DNA from: Parietaria judaica
Taxonomy: Eukaryota; Streptophyta; Magnoliopsida; Rosales; Urticaceae
NCBI GenBank assembly: GCA_954871525.1
Contig: OX940862.1
Span: 43,703,732 to 43,767,731 of the forward strand
Length of the DNA stretch: 64,000 nt
Direction: 5' to 3'
In this document: in pieces, positions 46,787 to 56,288 of the stretch
Position numbering within the stretch: the first letter of the stretch is position 1
Layout of the letters: every line of letters starts with the position of its first letter
The notes under the pieces: generated by a model
Databases searched by the model: none
Told to the model about the DNA's origin: nothing
What the model saw: only the letters and a program-made list of their open reading frames with translations
Translations under genes and position numbers: made by a program

Positions 46787-47350
46787 GTCTTACAATTACT
46801 GCATGAATACAAAGACGTGTACACCTGGACACTTGCAGACATGCCCGGAATTGACCTAGAGTAATGATCCACCGCCTCAAAATAGAGAAGACAAAGGCCT
46901 TGAAGGTCCAGAAGAGACGGGCGTTCAACGAAGAAAGATATATCGCCACCAACGAGGAAGTTGAAAAACTTATCAACGCGGACTTCGTCCAAGAATTTGT
47001 CTACCCGGAATGGGTCTCCAAATTTGTCATGGTCAAGAAACTCAACTGGAAATGGATAATCTGCATTGGCTACTCGAATCTTGATAAAGCATGTCCGCAG
47101 GATTAGTTCCCCTTGTCGAGGATTGATAGCTCGTCGACGCAACCGCTGGCCACGAGCTGATGAGATTCATAGACGCATATTCTGGATACAACCATATTCG
47201 GATGCACGGACCCAAACAAATCCACACATTGTTTACGACAAAACATGGGACTCTACCACTACAAGGTTATGCCATTCGGGCTCAAGAACGTCAACACGTT
47301 CTAATAGGGAATCATGAACAAGATGTTCGCCAAATGTATAAGAAAAACCA
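46787..47350 (+). pseudogene. Tat-type gypsy reverse transcriptase
   Basis: After the solo LTR the plus strand encodes LLHEYKDVYTWTLADMPG, then (stops) RRAFNEERYIATNEEVEKLI, NADFVQEFVYPEWVSKFVMV, KKLNWKWIICIGYSNLDKAC, then MRFIDAYSGYNHIRMH and FTTKHGTLPLQGYA with frame changes, ending NMFAKC-like text near 47340. This is the fingers and palm start of a gypsy reverse transcriptase. The catalytic YVDD region is not reached before homology ends. Confidence 0.85.
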
Positions 47351-48260
47351 TAGATATCTCAAACTAATTGCACACAAAAATAAGAACCAAACTTACGATG
47401 GCCCTGAGGAGTCCTCGGGATTCCTCCAGAGTTGATATACAAGTTCGCGGACACACAAAAAGTGCACCGGACGAGCTGAGAAGCAATCGACGAATCCCAC
47501 ATCATGACGAGAAGCCACGAGAAGGCTCCTAGGGAAACACAAAATGTGTCATTCATATGGTGCAATAAATGGAGATTATTCTCCATTACTTCCCTCGAAT
47601 CAGGGAAAAACGGTTCACCATTTTACCTATATATAGGAGGCCCATCTTCCTCATCATACACACACTTTCTCCTCAAATCTATCTAGAAATCGACTTTATC
47701 TTTTAGAGAACTTGAATTTCCTTTTCCCTCTGTGCGATTTTCCCTAGTCGTCTGTCAACGAATTTCTCCTTCGTCAGGAAGACGATCCCAAGCCGGCCGC
47801 AAATCCCGTGAGATCAACTATTTTCATGACTTTTCCACTTATAATATATTCTAAGATTCGGGTTGTCCAAGACTATTGCCCTCGCCGTTCAAGACCCTCG
47901 GCGTCCGAATCAGTCAACAGACATGCCATTTATCACGACAGCCTCGTTGGTAATACCTTCATCGTACACGAAGGTCACCCCCGCGCTACCATTATCAGGT
48001 CAACGAAGATACAATCTACATCGTCATTCCTCCATTTAACACTAACCCTGAACTACGATATGATCGGATCCCAAAGGAATGGTACGTAGGCAGCTTCCTA
48101 TATGCGCACCTGCGGCTTCAATCTTTTCTTTTTTTCAGGTCCTCCCTCGTCGCCGAAGACTTCGTTGTTGAAAGAAAATCATCAAGTACCATTGTGTACA
48201 GCGTGGATTCTCGCCACACGACCACGGCATCCTGGCTCGGGCTCGAACGGTAGATCAGGT
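47351..48260 (+). repeat. Tat-type LTR and leader fragment
   Basis: A TATA-like CTATATATAGG box at about 47627-47638 is followed by a pyrimidine-rich transcribed region. Near 48085 comes GGTACGTAGGCAGCTTCC, a word also seen in reverse near 63527 (GAGGCTGCCTACGTATC) and in related form near 59500, typical of the Tat-type LTR end or leader. A TTTTTTTCAGG acceptor-like site follows. It adjoins the truncated RT, so most of pol was lost by deletion. Confidence 0.55.
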
Positions 48261-48279
48261 TCATCGTTACTCCAAAAAC

Positions 48280-48490
48280 TAGCATTACCACTAATAAACA
48301 ATGATAACTTAAGGATTTACATCGTTAATAATTACTTAAGAACTTATGCCGCAATAAATATTGATATTTTTTTAAAAAAAATAACGGTTTAGTAATAACG
48401 TCATAAATAATTTTTAATATTTTGATACTTTTAATTTTAAAAAATAAATTTAATATATATCGTTAATTTTAAGATACTTAAAATTATTAT
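48280..48490 (+). repeat. Right copy of the ~7-kb-spaced inverted repeat
   Basis: Counterpart of 41390-41610 in opposite orientation, directly beyond the Tat fragment. It is followed by the MITE at 48519. Confidence 0.55.
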
Positions 48491-48518
48491 CGTCTATATT
48501 ATTATTTATACTAATTAT

Positions 48519-49311
48519 TAGGGTTGAAACCAGAACCGGGAACCGAGAATTTGACTATTTTTTGTCCGTGTCCCGGTTTTTCCGGGATACAATTTTCCGT
48601 CCCAGTTTTGTATCTAGTTCTGAAAAGTCCTTGTTTTTATTTTTTATAAATCAGAACCGGGACCGGGACACCGATTGAAATCCCAATTTTTCAGGACCAA
48701 AATTTAGGAAAAAACCGGGACAAAATCCGAGACAAAATCCAAGATAGTAACATGAAAAAAAATCAAAATGGAAATTACCAAATCCGAGTAAATCCAAAAT
48801 ATAAAATACCAAATCTGAGTACAAATCAAAATAAAAAATAAACAAAAGCAAGATCGAAGTTCACGTAGTGAACATCACAATACTAAATCCAAATCTCAGT
48901 GCAAAAAACCGAGTCTAAAATGCTATATAGTAAATACTGAGTACAAATAAATTATTATTTTTTATAACAAAACGACATATAAGAAATGACATGTTAAATA
49001 AAATATCGAGTAATGGTTGAAAAAAATAAAATAATGGGTTAAAAACCTAATAGTAAACGACTTTATAAGAAATGACATGCTAAAAAAAAAGACAAACTTA
49101 TAACAAAATGACATAAAACCGGAACCGGGACAAGAAGACCAAGAATTTCAAATTTTGAATAGGTTTTGGTTTTGGTTTTTCAAACCGGAACAAGGACGTC
49201 CCTTTTTCGGTTATAATAAAAAGAAAAAACTTATTTTTTGCCAAAAACGGTCCGGTACCGGGACCAGAACTTGGACAAAATCGGGAACCGAATACAAAAT
49301 TTTCACCCCTA
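48519..49311. mobile_element. hAT-like MITE with ACCGGGA-rich ends
   Basis: The 793-bp element begins TAGGGTTGAAAC and ends GAAAATTTTCACCCCTA-like (TTTTCACCCCTA). It is flanked by a perfect 8-bp duplication CTAATTAT (48511-48518 and 49312-49319). Both ends are dense in ACCGGGACCGGGA and reverse words. Two frames on opposite strands (94 and 78 codons) are overlapping low-complexity translations and not genes. Its end sequence resembles that of hAT-3 (TAGGGGTGCAAA), so the two may share a transposase type. Confidence 0.88.
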
Positions 49312-49319
49312 CTAATTAT

Positions 49320-50190
49320 TATTGGATTAAAAAAGTGGAGAAAGAGAACAAACAAAATAGAAATAACCCGAAGAAAGAACACGGAAATTAATTAATTAAT
49401 TTAAAAGACCAAAAGGAAAATGACAAAAGGGGCACGCGGAGAAATAAGGAACGTTTAAAGCATCACGGCAAATTAATTTGTATAGTGTGTGACCACAGAA
49501 AATAAATAATAATTTTTTTTCCTTCTAATAACTTTAATTTTGCATTGTGTGCGTGTCACTGACCGCATAAGACAACAAAAGCATCCAAATATACAAGCAT
49601 TTGCCTTTAATAGATATAATACAATTATATATGTCTTTGGATTATTCTTTAGGTATAACCGGTATCAAGGATAATTACAAATTAATAAATTTGGTAATAA
49701 TTACTGTGATTCGTGGGGTATCATTGCTTAAATTAAGGGTATTATGCTTAGATGAGACACATCATAGCCTCTATTATTTTTACCATTAAAAAGTTACATA
49801 AATTAGTTTTCTAAAATATGAATAATCTATTTTTTTTTTTAAATAAGCAAATACTAAGTAACCCTAATTATACATTCTCTTGTTTAACTAGCATTTTTTT
49901 TTTAATTTTAAATGTGCACATAAGTACACTAATTATGATATATTCGATATATTTATTGTCAATAACACATATATAAAATCAAGTAATAAAAAATGTATAG
50001 GTAAATAAATTATCTATAAAAATTAGCTAAAAGATATATTATATACGTAAATTTATATAATTCCTAAACGATCATTGAAAGAAGAAGAAAAAATCAGTTA
50101 ATTATGTATAAAAATTAGATTAGAGATTGACGTAATTGTTGTCTCAATATAGTCATAATTCCATACGATAAAAACAAAAACAAAAAAGTA
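49320..50190. other. AT-rich spacer, nothing recognised
   Basis: No gene, element end or notable repeat was seen in this ~870-bp stretch before copia C. Confidence 0.4.
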
Positions 50191-50195
50191 GTATT

Positions 50196-50436
50196 TGTTA
50201 TAAATTCACTAACTTTGCACCTTGAATTTAAGTGGTAAGAAATTTGGTGAGTGGTGTGTTTTTATGGAAAAGATGATGGAGAGAAGTAAGATGTGAGTGA
50301 GATAAATGTAAGTGTAGAAATGTGAGAGGTGAATTTTATTCATCCACTTAGGGGGGTATTTATAGGAAATTTGGAGCATACAATTGTTGACTAATATTGT
50401 GTGAAAATAAATGAGCATTTCACATTATACATAACA
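50196..50436 (-). repeat. Copia C 3' LTR (241 bp)
   Basis: Starts TGTTATAAATTCAC and ends ATACATAACA on the plus strand; identical to 56043-56283. The TATAAATA box (minus strand) is at 50357-50364. Confidence 0.97.
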
Positions 50437-50445
50437 CTCCCCCTT
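50437..50445 (-). promoter_or_regulatory. Copia C polypurine tract
   Basis: The minus strand reads AAGGGGGAG directly before the 3' LTR. Confidence 0.9.
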
Positions 50446-50566
50446 GGAATGCTCATTACAAGAATTACGTGTTCATGCTGCCTCATTAAAAACCTTACTA
50501 GGAAAAAACCCAGTGGGATAAAAACCATAGTAAGGAAAAAAGAGTGCAGTCACGTAAAGCTCCCCC

Positions 50567-52138
50567 TCATGCTGACATGGGTGATAAATTCTGTAGTCTT
50601 CGCATCCCGATGTCATGAACATGTTTTCTGAAAGTTGAAGTAGGGAGCGCCTTTGTGAAGAGATCCGCCGAGTTTTCGCTGGAACGAACATACTGGATAC
50701 TGATGACATTGTTCTTTTCCAGTTCTTGAGTAAACGAGAAAAACTTTGGAGGAATATGTTTTGTTCTGTCGCTTTTGATAAATCCTTCCTTCATCTGAGC
50801 AACACACGCAGCATTATCTTCGTAAAGTATGATGGGATCATCATTTGTTAAAAGACCACTTGTGGTTCTGATATGCTGTGTCACGGATCTAAGCCACACG
50901 CACTCACGGCTAGCTTCATGTAGTGCGATGATCTCAGCATGGTTTGATGATGTCGCTACGAGTGTCTGTTTCTGGGAGCGCCAAGAAATTGCAGTCCCTC
51001 CGCAGGTAAACACATATCCCGTTTGGGATCTCCCTTTATGTGGATCTGACAAGTAACCTGCATCTGCATAGCCAATCAAAACTGGTTTTGTATTGTTAGG
51101 GTAAAATAATCCCAAATCAATTGTTCCTTGGAGATAACGAAACACATGTTTAATCCCATTCCAGTGTCTTTTAGTAGGAGCCGAACTGAATCTTGCTAAT
51201 AAATTAACAGCAAAAGCTATATCCGGTCGAGTACAATTAGCAAGGTACATAAGAGCTCCAATTGCACTGAAATATGGTACTTCTGGACCAAGAATCTCTT
51301 CGGATTCCTCACATGGACGATATGGATCCTTTCCTACATCAAGGGACCTTACGACCATTGGGGTACTCAATGGATTTGATTTATCCATATTGAATCTCTT
51401 TAAGATTCTTCTCGTGTAATTTGATTGATGCACAAGTATCCCCCTTTGAAAGTGCTCAATTTGCAAACCGAGACAATACTTTGTTTTCCCAAGGTCTTTC
51501 ATCTCGAATTCTTTCTTTAAGTAAGAGATTACTTCCTGAATCTCTTCATTGGTCCCAATGATATTTAAATCATCAACATAGACAGCGATAATCACACAAC
51601 CAGATGTTGTTTTCTTGATAAAAACGCAAGGGCAAAGCGGGTCGTTAATATATCTTTTTTGTAATAAATATTCACTTAGTCGGTTGTACCACATGCGTCC
51701 GGATTGCTTTAACCCATATAGAGACCTTTGTAATTTGATTGAATATCTTTCTCTGGGTTTTGAACTTGATGCTTCAGGCATTTTGAATCCTTCAGGGATT
51801 CTCATGTAAATATCAGTATCAAGCGATCCGTATAAATAAGCGGTAACAACATCCATAAGGTGCATATTTAGTTCCTCATAAACAGCTAGACTGATCAAGT
51901 ATCTGAATGTAATTCCATCCATGACAGGAGAATACGTTTCCTCAAAGTCAATTCCGGGCCTTTGAGAAAAACCTTGTGCAACAAGTCGAGCCTTGTATCT
52001 CACAATCTCATTTTTCTCATTTCTCTTTCGAACAAATACCCATTTGTATCCAACAGGCCTCACATCTTCAGGTGTGAGCACTATAGGCCCAAAAACATTG
52101 CGTTTGTTAAGTGATTCTAATTCAACATCAATAGCTTT
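50567..52138 (-). CDS. Copia C reverse transcriptase and RNase H
   Basis: The frame runs from KKAIDVELESLNKRNVFGPI, just after the TGA, through the reverse transcriptase: KWVFVRKRNEKNEIVRYKAR, VAQGFSQRPGIDFEETYSPV and HLMDVVTAYLYGSLDTDIYM (usual D-V-K-T-A-F-L replaced by D-V-V-T-A-Y-L, as in one branch of plant copia). The catalytic VYVDDLNIIG is intact about 170 residues into the downstream open stretch. RNase H follows with IGYADAGYLSDP, SSNHAEIIALHEASRE, LYEDNAACVAQ and FTKALPTSTF. It copies element RNA into DNA in cytoplasmic particles. It appears catalytically complete, but is cut off from integrase by the stop. Confidence 0.93.
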   Translation of the reverse strand, partial: KAIDVELESLNKRNVFGPIVLTPEDVRPVGYKWVFVRKRNEKNEIVRYKARLVAQGFSQRPGIDFEETYSPVMDGITFRYLISLAVYEELNMHLMDVVTAYLYGSLDTDIYMRIPEGFKMPEASSSKPRERYSIKLQRSLYGLKQSGRMWYNRLSEYLLQKRYINDPLCPCVFIKKTTSGCVIIAVYVDDLNIIGTNEEIQEVISYLKKEFEMKDLGKTKYCLGLQIEHFQRGILVHQSNYTRRILKRFNMDKSNPLSTPMVVRSLDVGKDPYRPCEESEEILGPEVPYFSAIGALMYLANCTRPDIAFAVNLLARFSSAPTKRHWNGIKHVFRYLQGTIDLGLFYPNNTKPVLIGYADAGYLSDPHKGRSQTGYVFTCGGTAISWRSQKQTLVATSSNHAEIIALHEASRECVWLRSVTQHIRTTSGLLTNDDPIILYEDNAACVAQMKEGFIKSDRTKHIPPKFFSFTQELEKNNVISIQYVRSSENSADLFTKALPTSTFRKHVHDIGMRRLQNLSPMSA

Positions 52139-52141
52139 TTT

Positions 52142-52555
52142 TCATTCAGCCCAATCATGTCTATTTTTACATTCGGTAACAGACCGTGGTTCAGGATCCC
52201 CATTATTTTCGTCCATAACATCGCATGCCAAACTGTAACAGAGTGCATCATCGATGTCCATGTTTCGGTTCCATATTATACCTGTAGTGGCATAATTAAT
52301 CGAAATTTCTAGATTTTCCTCATTGCGTATTTCTTCAGGAATACGTTCCTCCATATTGGGGTCATCTTGTTTCTCTGCTCCTTTTCTTTTTCGAGGATTT
52401 TTATCTTTGGAACCGAGTGGTCTTCCACGCTTCAGGCGTGTTGTGATTTCATGGGTGACTTTATTTTCAATTTGCCCTTTTGGAATCTCTATTTGGGCAG
52501 GAGCGTTCTCAGCTGGTATATGAGATTTAGTCACAATCTTTTGTGTAAGGATCAA
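52142..52555 (-). CDS. Copia C integrase-RT linker
   Basis: A 137-codon frame carries the poorly conserved linker (RLKRGRPLGSKDKNPRKRKG, a basic AT-hook-like stretch RGRPLGSKD near residue 44), then NYATTGIIWNRNMDIDDALC and YSLACDV, the usual run-up to copia reverse transcriptase. It ends at a TGA after RHDWAE, where the reading continues KKAIDVELESLN. Its upstream side overlaps the integrase frame with a one-step frame difference near 52545. AT-hook-like RGRP in this position is common in such elements. Confidence 0.85.
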   Translation of the reverse strand: MILTQKIVTKSHIPAENAPAQIEIPKGQIENKVTHEITTRLKRGRPLGSKDKNPRKRKGAEKQDDPNMEERIPEEIRNEENLEISINYATTGIIWNRNMDIDDALCYSLACDVMDENNGDPEPRSVTECKNRHDWAE

Positions 52556-53969
52556 GATGCAATAATGTTGGTACAGACCATGTAATTTCTCTTTCCAGCT
52601 GTTTTCTTTCTCCCCCTAATGCTGGGAAATTTTCTTCATCAAAGTGGCAATCAGCAAAACGAGCTGTGCAAATATTCCCAGTTTGAGGTTCAAGGTATTT
52701 AACAATAGATGGGCTTTCAAAGCCTACATAAATACCAAGACTTCTTTGTGGCCCCATCTTTGTTCTTTGTGGTGGTGCAATAGGCACATAAACAGCACAA
52801 CCAAAAATCCTTAGATGGGATATATTTGGTTCTTGGCCGAATACAAGTTGCACTGGGGAGTATTTATGATATGCACTTGGTCTGATGCGAATTAATGCCG
52901 CAGCATGTAATATTGCATGACCCCATACGGAAGTAGGAAGCATTGTTCTCATTATCAATGGTCTAGCAATAAGCTGGAGGCGCTTGATCAATGATTCAGC
53001 CAGACCATTTTGTGTGTGAACATGAGCAACAGGATGCTCGACATCAATCCCAACTGACATACAATAATCATCGAATGCCTGGGACGTGAATTCACCGGCA
53101 TTATCAAGTCTGATTTTCTTGATCGGATGATCGGGAAATTGAGCTCGCAATTTGATTATCTGAGCGAGTAATTTAGCAAATGCCATATTGCGAGTTGATA
53201 ATAAACACACATGTGACCATTTGCTAGAGGCATCTATCAATACCATGAAGTATCGAAATGGTCCACACGGTGGGTGAATTGGCCCACATATATCACCTTG
53301 AATACGCTCAAGGAACATAGGTGATTCTGTTTCAACTTTTCCCGGTGAAGGTCTTATGATTAATTTTCCAAGAGAACAAGCTTTACAATGGAATATTTTT
53401 CCTTGAGGGATCTTCTGGTCCTTCAATGGATGTCCATGTGTATTTTCAATAATTCTCCGCATCATGGTTGAACCAGGATGACCTAGGCGGTCATGCCATA
53501 TGGTAAATATTGGAGGTTTGGCAACTACCATATTTGATTCAATTGCACTTATATACGTAAAATGCAATCCTGTGTGGAGCATTGGTAGTTTTTCAAGTAC
53601 GTATTTCTTCCCTGATTTATGCATTATAATAAACATATATTTCATGGCATTCTCAGTTGCAGACTGAGTATCAAATTCATGAGAATATATATCCTTGAAA
53701 CTCAACAGGTTTCTTTTAGATCTTGGGGAGAATAAGGCATTGTTTATGGTAAACATGGTGCCATTTGGTAATGTAAAATTCGCTTTACCAACTCCTTCAA
53801 TCAGATCTACAGGACCTGATATTGTATCCACACTGGCTTGTGTTGATTTTATGTTTGAGAAAAACTTTTTATCCTTCAATATTGTGTGTGTCGTTCCACA
53901 GTCGAGTATACAAAATTCTCCAGCTTCACGATTAGCTTTGTCCATTTGAAAAACTTTAACTAAAAACAA
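52527..53969 (-). CDS. Copia C protease and integrase
   Basis: The 480-codon frame starts with a short lead; the second Met (about 53945) may be the true start. The protease motif is FCILDCGTTHTIL, with Cys replacing the usual Ser of D-S-G. The pre-integrase region (HTGLHFTYISAIESNMVVAK, IWHDRLGHPGSTMMRRI, FHCKACSLGKL) gives the His-His-Cys-Cys finger. The integrase core has Asp in QGDICGPIHPPC, Asp in IRLDNAGEFTSQAF and Glu in HTQNGLAESLIKR, so the D-D-E set is complete. The C-terminal part (LRIFGCAVYVPIAP, RSLGIYVGFESPSIVKY) follows. It ends out of frame with the linker. Confidence 0.93.
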   Translation of the reverse strand: MFLVKVFQMDKANREAGEFCILDCGTTHTILKDKKFFSNIKSTQASVDTISGPVDLIEGVGKANFTLPNGTMFTINNALFSPRSKRNLLSFKDIYSHEFDTQSATENAMKYMFIIMHKSGKKYVLEKLPMLHTGLHFTYISAIESNMVVAKPPIFTIWHDRLGHPGSTMMRRIIENTHGHPLKDQKIPQGKIFHCKACSLGKLIIRPSPGKVETESPMFLERIQGDICGPIHPPCGPFRYFMVLIDASSKWSHVCLLSTRNMAFAKLLAQIIKLRAQFPDHPIKKIRLDNAGEFTSQAFDDYCMSVGIDVEHPVAHVHTQNGLAESLIKRLQLIARPLIMRTMLPTSVWGHAILHAAALIRIRPSAYHKYSPVQLVFGQEPNISHLRIFGCAVYVPIAPPQRTKMGPQRSLGIYVGFESPSIVKYLEPQTGNICTARFADCHFDEENFPALGGERKQLEREITWSVPTLLHLDPYTKDCD

Positions 53970-54116
53970 AACACAAATTTTGATAAGAAAGGTAATTAAT
54001 TAAACATGAGCATTAGTCTATTACACACCTTAAAAATCATGACATATTCTAAAAAGAAAGACAAACAAACATCGGACCATTGGGCTTCATTCCCAAAAGG
54101 AATTACATAATTCATA

Positions 54117-55169
54117 TTAGTTTCCACTAGTCGCTTGTTCAGCAAAATCGCCAACTGTGTCAATGAAATCACCATTGAAGTCGGATGCTTCGAGATGAGT
54201 GGATTCGTTATTGTCAATAAAGTTGACTTCTTTCTCTTTCCCTTTCCCCTTCATGGACTCTTGGTAGAGTTTGCATAAGTGTGGTGGGGCTCGGCAAACT
54301 CTTGACCAATGCCCTTTAGTGCCACATCTGAAACAAGTGGTTTCAAAGCCTTTTGGGGAGATCATCTCTTTTCCCTTTTTAGAAGGGTCATCGTGGCTCC
54401 TCCCGTGTTGCTGTTTTTTATGATAGTAGTTAGCGGACTTATAAGAGGGATTATAACCACCTCGTCCACGTCCGTAACTACGACCACGACCTCGACCTCG
54501 CCCACGACCTCGGCCTCGCTCTCGACCCTGAAAATAGTTCTTGGGCTCAGGCTCGTCAGAGTTGATAGCGTTTGCTTCAGGAAGCGCTTTTGAGCCGGTC
54601 GGGCGAGATTGATGATTTTTCATCAGCAACTCATTATTCTTTTCTGCGATAAGGAGACAAGCAATTAGTTCAGAATACTTTTGAAAACCCCGTACACGAT
54701 ATTGTTGCTGTAGGGTTACATTTGATGCGTGGAAAGTAGAAAAAGTCTTTTCCAGCATTTCAGCGTCAGTTACCGTTACCCCACAAAATTTTAAGTGGGT
54801 CACGATTCTGAACATTGCAGAATTATAGTCTCCGACTTTCTTGTAGTCTTGGAACCTTAAAGCGGTCCATTCATCGCGAAAAATGGGGAGCATTACATCC
54901 CTTTGGTGATCGTATCTTTCTTTGAGATTTTTCCACAGCTCACTTGGATCTTTCACAGTGAGATATTCATTTTTGAGGCTTTCGTCAAGGTGTCGACGAA
55001 GGAAGATTAAAGATCTCGCCTTGTCCGTCCTTGACGATTCGTTTACCTCCTTGAGTGTCTCAAGAAGATTCATTGATTCCAAGTGCATCTCAATATCCAC
55101 TGTCCAAGGCATGTAATTATTGCCAGTGATATCAAGAGGGCTGAATTCAAGCTTCACAAGATTTGACAT
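54117..55169 (-). CDS. Copia C gag protein
   Basis: The likely start is the Met at MSNLVKLEFSPLDITGNNY (55169), although the frame is open to an earlier Met at 55202. The capsid region follows the copia gag pattern: YMPWTVDIEMHLESMNLLET, SLKNEYLTVKDPSELWKNLK, ERYDHQRDVMLPIFRDEW, MLEKTFSTFHASNVTLQQQY, ECLLIAEKNNELLMKNHQ-like. A long Arg-Gly run (GRERGRGRGRGR, SYGRGRGGY) suggests RNA binding. The zinc knuckle TCFRCGTKGHWSRVCRAP fits C-x2-C-x4-H-x4-C. The ~350-residue product, uninterrupted, should form particles around element RNA. Confidence 0.95.
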   Translation of the reverse strand: MSNLVKLEFSPLDITGNNYMPWTVDIEMHLESMNLLETLKEVNESSRTDKARSLIFLRRHLDESLKNEYLTVKDPSELWKNLKERYDHQRDVMLPIFRDEWTALRFQDYKKVGDYNSAMFRIVTHLKFCGVTVTDAEMLEKTFSTFHASNVTLQQQYRVRGFQKYSELIACLLIAEKNNELLMKNHQSRPTGSKALPEANAINSDEPEPKNYFQGRERGRGRGRGRGRGRSYGRGRGGYNPSYKSANYYHKKQQHGRSHDDPSKKGKEMISPKGFETTCFRCGTKGHWSRVCRAPPHLCKLYQESMKGKGKEKEVNFIDNNESTHLEASDFNGDFIDTVGDFAEQATSGN

Positions 55170-55651
55170 AGTGGTAACTAACATGAAAATAAAATAATTC
55201 ATTAGATTTAATTCAAAATATAAAAGTCTACAAATATTGTAAATAATAAAGCAAGATACATGAATACAACCATCTTAAAGGAAAAATAAAATTCCTCCGG
55301 TGTAATATGAAAAATGAAAATACTAACATTAAATACAAGGATCATTATGGCTATAAAAACTAACATTAGTCTAGTCATTTTTCGGCTAAAACTTGGAGAG
55401 AAAATATGAGGTAGAATAAGAGATGTGAATTTTGTATGGTTTGATAAACTTGTATTTATAGTGTAAAAACTAGCCGTTTATAGCCGTTATATAGCCGTTG
55501 GAAATACACAAACATAATGTAATTAAATGCTATAATTAGGTTAGTGATGATATGTTATAAAATGAGATGTAAAAATAGTCAAACATTATACATATATAAT
55601 ATTAATCATACGCATATTGAAAATGAAGTAGTTAAAACTAATCTCAATAAT

Positions 55652-55950
55652 ATCATTTTACTATAAGGTGGCAGAGCCTCCTGTATATAATAATTTGATA
55701 TTACTTGAAGATAAAATTTTTTTTTTTAGATGTAAATCACATCATTTTATTATAAGGTGGCATAGCCTTCCATTGTATAATAATATGATGTTATACATAA
55801 GAAAGTTAAATATTATAAATCATATTACCATAAGGTGGCAAAGCCTCCTGTGTATGGTAAGATGATGTTATTCATAAGAATAATTAATTATCATAGATCC
55901 CATCACATTACTATAAGGTGGCAGAGCCTCCTGTATATAGTAATATGATG
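55652..55950 (-). repeat. Four-hairpin array in copia C leader
   Basis: Four imperfect repeats, about 83 bp apart, lie between gag and the primer site. Each has a 14-15 bp stem around a conserved centre AGGTGGCAGAGCCTCCT: 55652-55699, 55740-55790, 55819-55866 and 55901-55950. Stem cores read TTATTATA/TATAATAA (second), TTACCATA/TATGGTAA (third) and TTACTATA/TATAGTAA (fourth), so pairing is kept by paired changes; the first copy has a C-A mismatch. The centre can itself pair (AGG with CCT, GGC with GCC). A packaging or dimerisation role is inferred from position. Confidence 0.75.
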
Positions 55951-56027
55951 TTGTACAACGATAATAATAATTATAAAATTTTCAGTCCACAGTTTAATAT
56001 ACCGTGTTCTGAGCTTACCGTAGAGTG

Positions 56028-56042
56028 ATCGTGCTGATAACG
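56028..56042 (-). promoter_or_regulatory. Copia C putative primer binding site
   Basis: The minus strand reads CGTTATCAGCACGATC just inside the 5' LTR. It is not the initiator tRNA-Met site seen in the other elements. I do not know which primer pairs with it, so the call rests on position. Confidence 0.5.
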
Positions 56043-56283
56043 TGTTATAAATTCACTAACTTTGCACCTTGAATTTAAGTGGTAAGAAATTTGGTGAGTG
56101 GTGTGTTTTTATGGAAAAGATGATGGAGAGAAGTAAGATGTGAGTGAGATAAATGTAAGTGTAGAAATGTGAGAGGTGAATTTTATTCATCCACTTAGGG
56201 GGGTATTTATAGGAAATTTGGAGCATACAATTGTTGACTAATATTGTGTGAAAATAAATGAGCATTTCACATTATACATAACA
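56043..56283 (-). repeat. Copia C 5' LTR (241 bp) with promoter
   Basis: Identical to 50196-50436. The minus strand has CCTATAAATACCCCCC, a clear TATA box (56204-56211), so transcription would start within the LTR toward gag. Confidence 0.95.
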
Positions 56284-56288
56284 GTATT

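Larger units (their letters stand above)
50196..56283 (-). mobile_element. Copia C: young, nearly intact Ty1/copia element
   Basis: The 6088-bp element has 241-bp LTRs that are identical by base-by-base comparison, and a perfect GTATT duplication (50191-50195 and 56284-56288), so it inserted recently. Minus-strand order: 5' LTR, leader with four hairpins, gag, protease, integrase, reverse transcriptase-RNase H, polypurine tract, 3' LTR. Only one frameshift (near 52545) and one in-frame TGA (52139-52141) break pol. Gag and pol are in separate frames divided by ~150 bp. Confidence 0.95.

Noticed and set aside
49098..49391. Overlapping 94- and 78-codon frames near 49.2 kb
   Set aside because: They are translations of the ACCGGGA-rich end of a MITE, with no known motif.
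55652..55950. Spaced repeats in copia C as a CRISPR array
   Set aside because: Plant retroelement context, repeats diverged by up to a third, unequal spacers and no cas genes.
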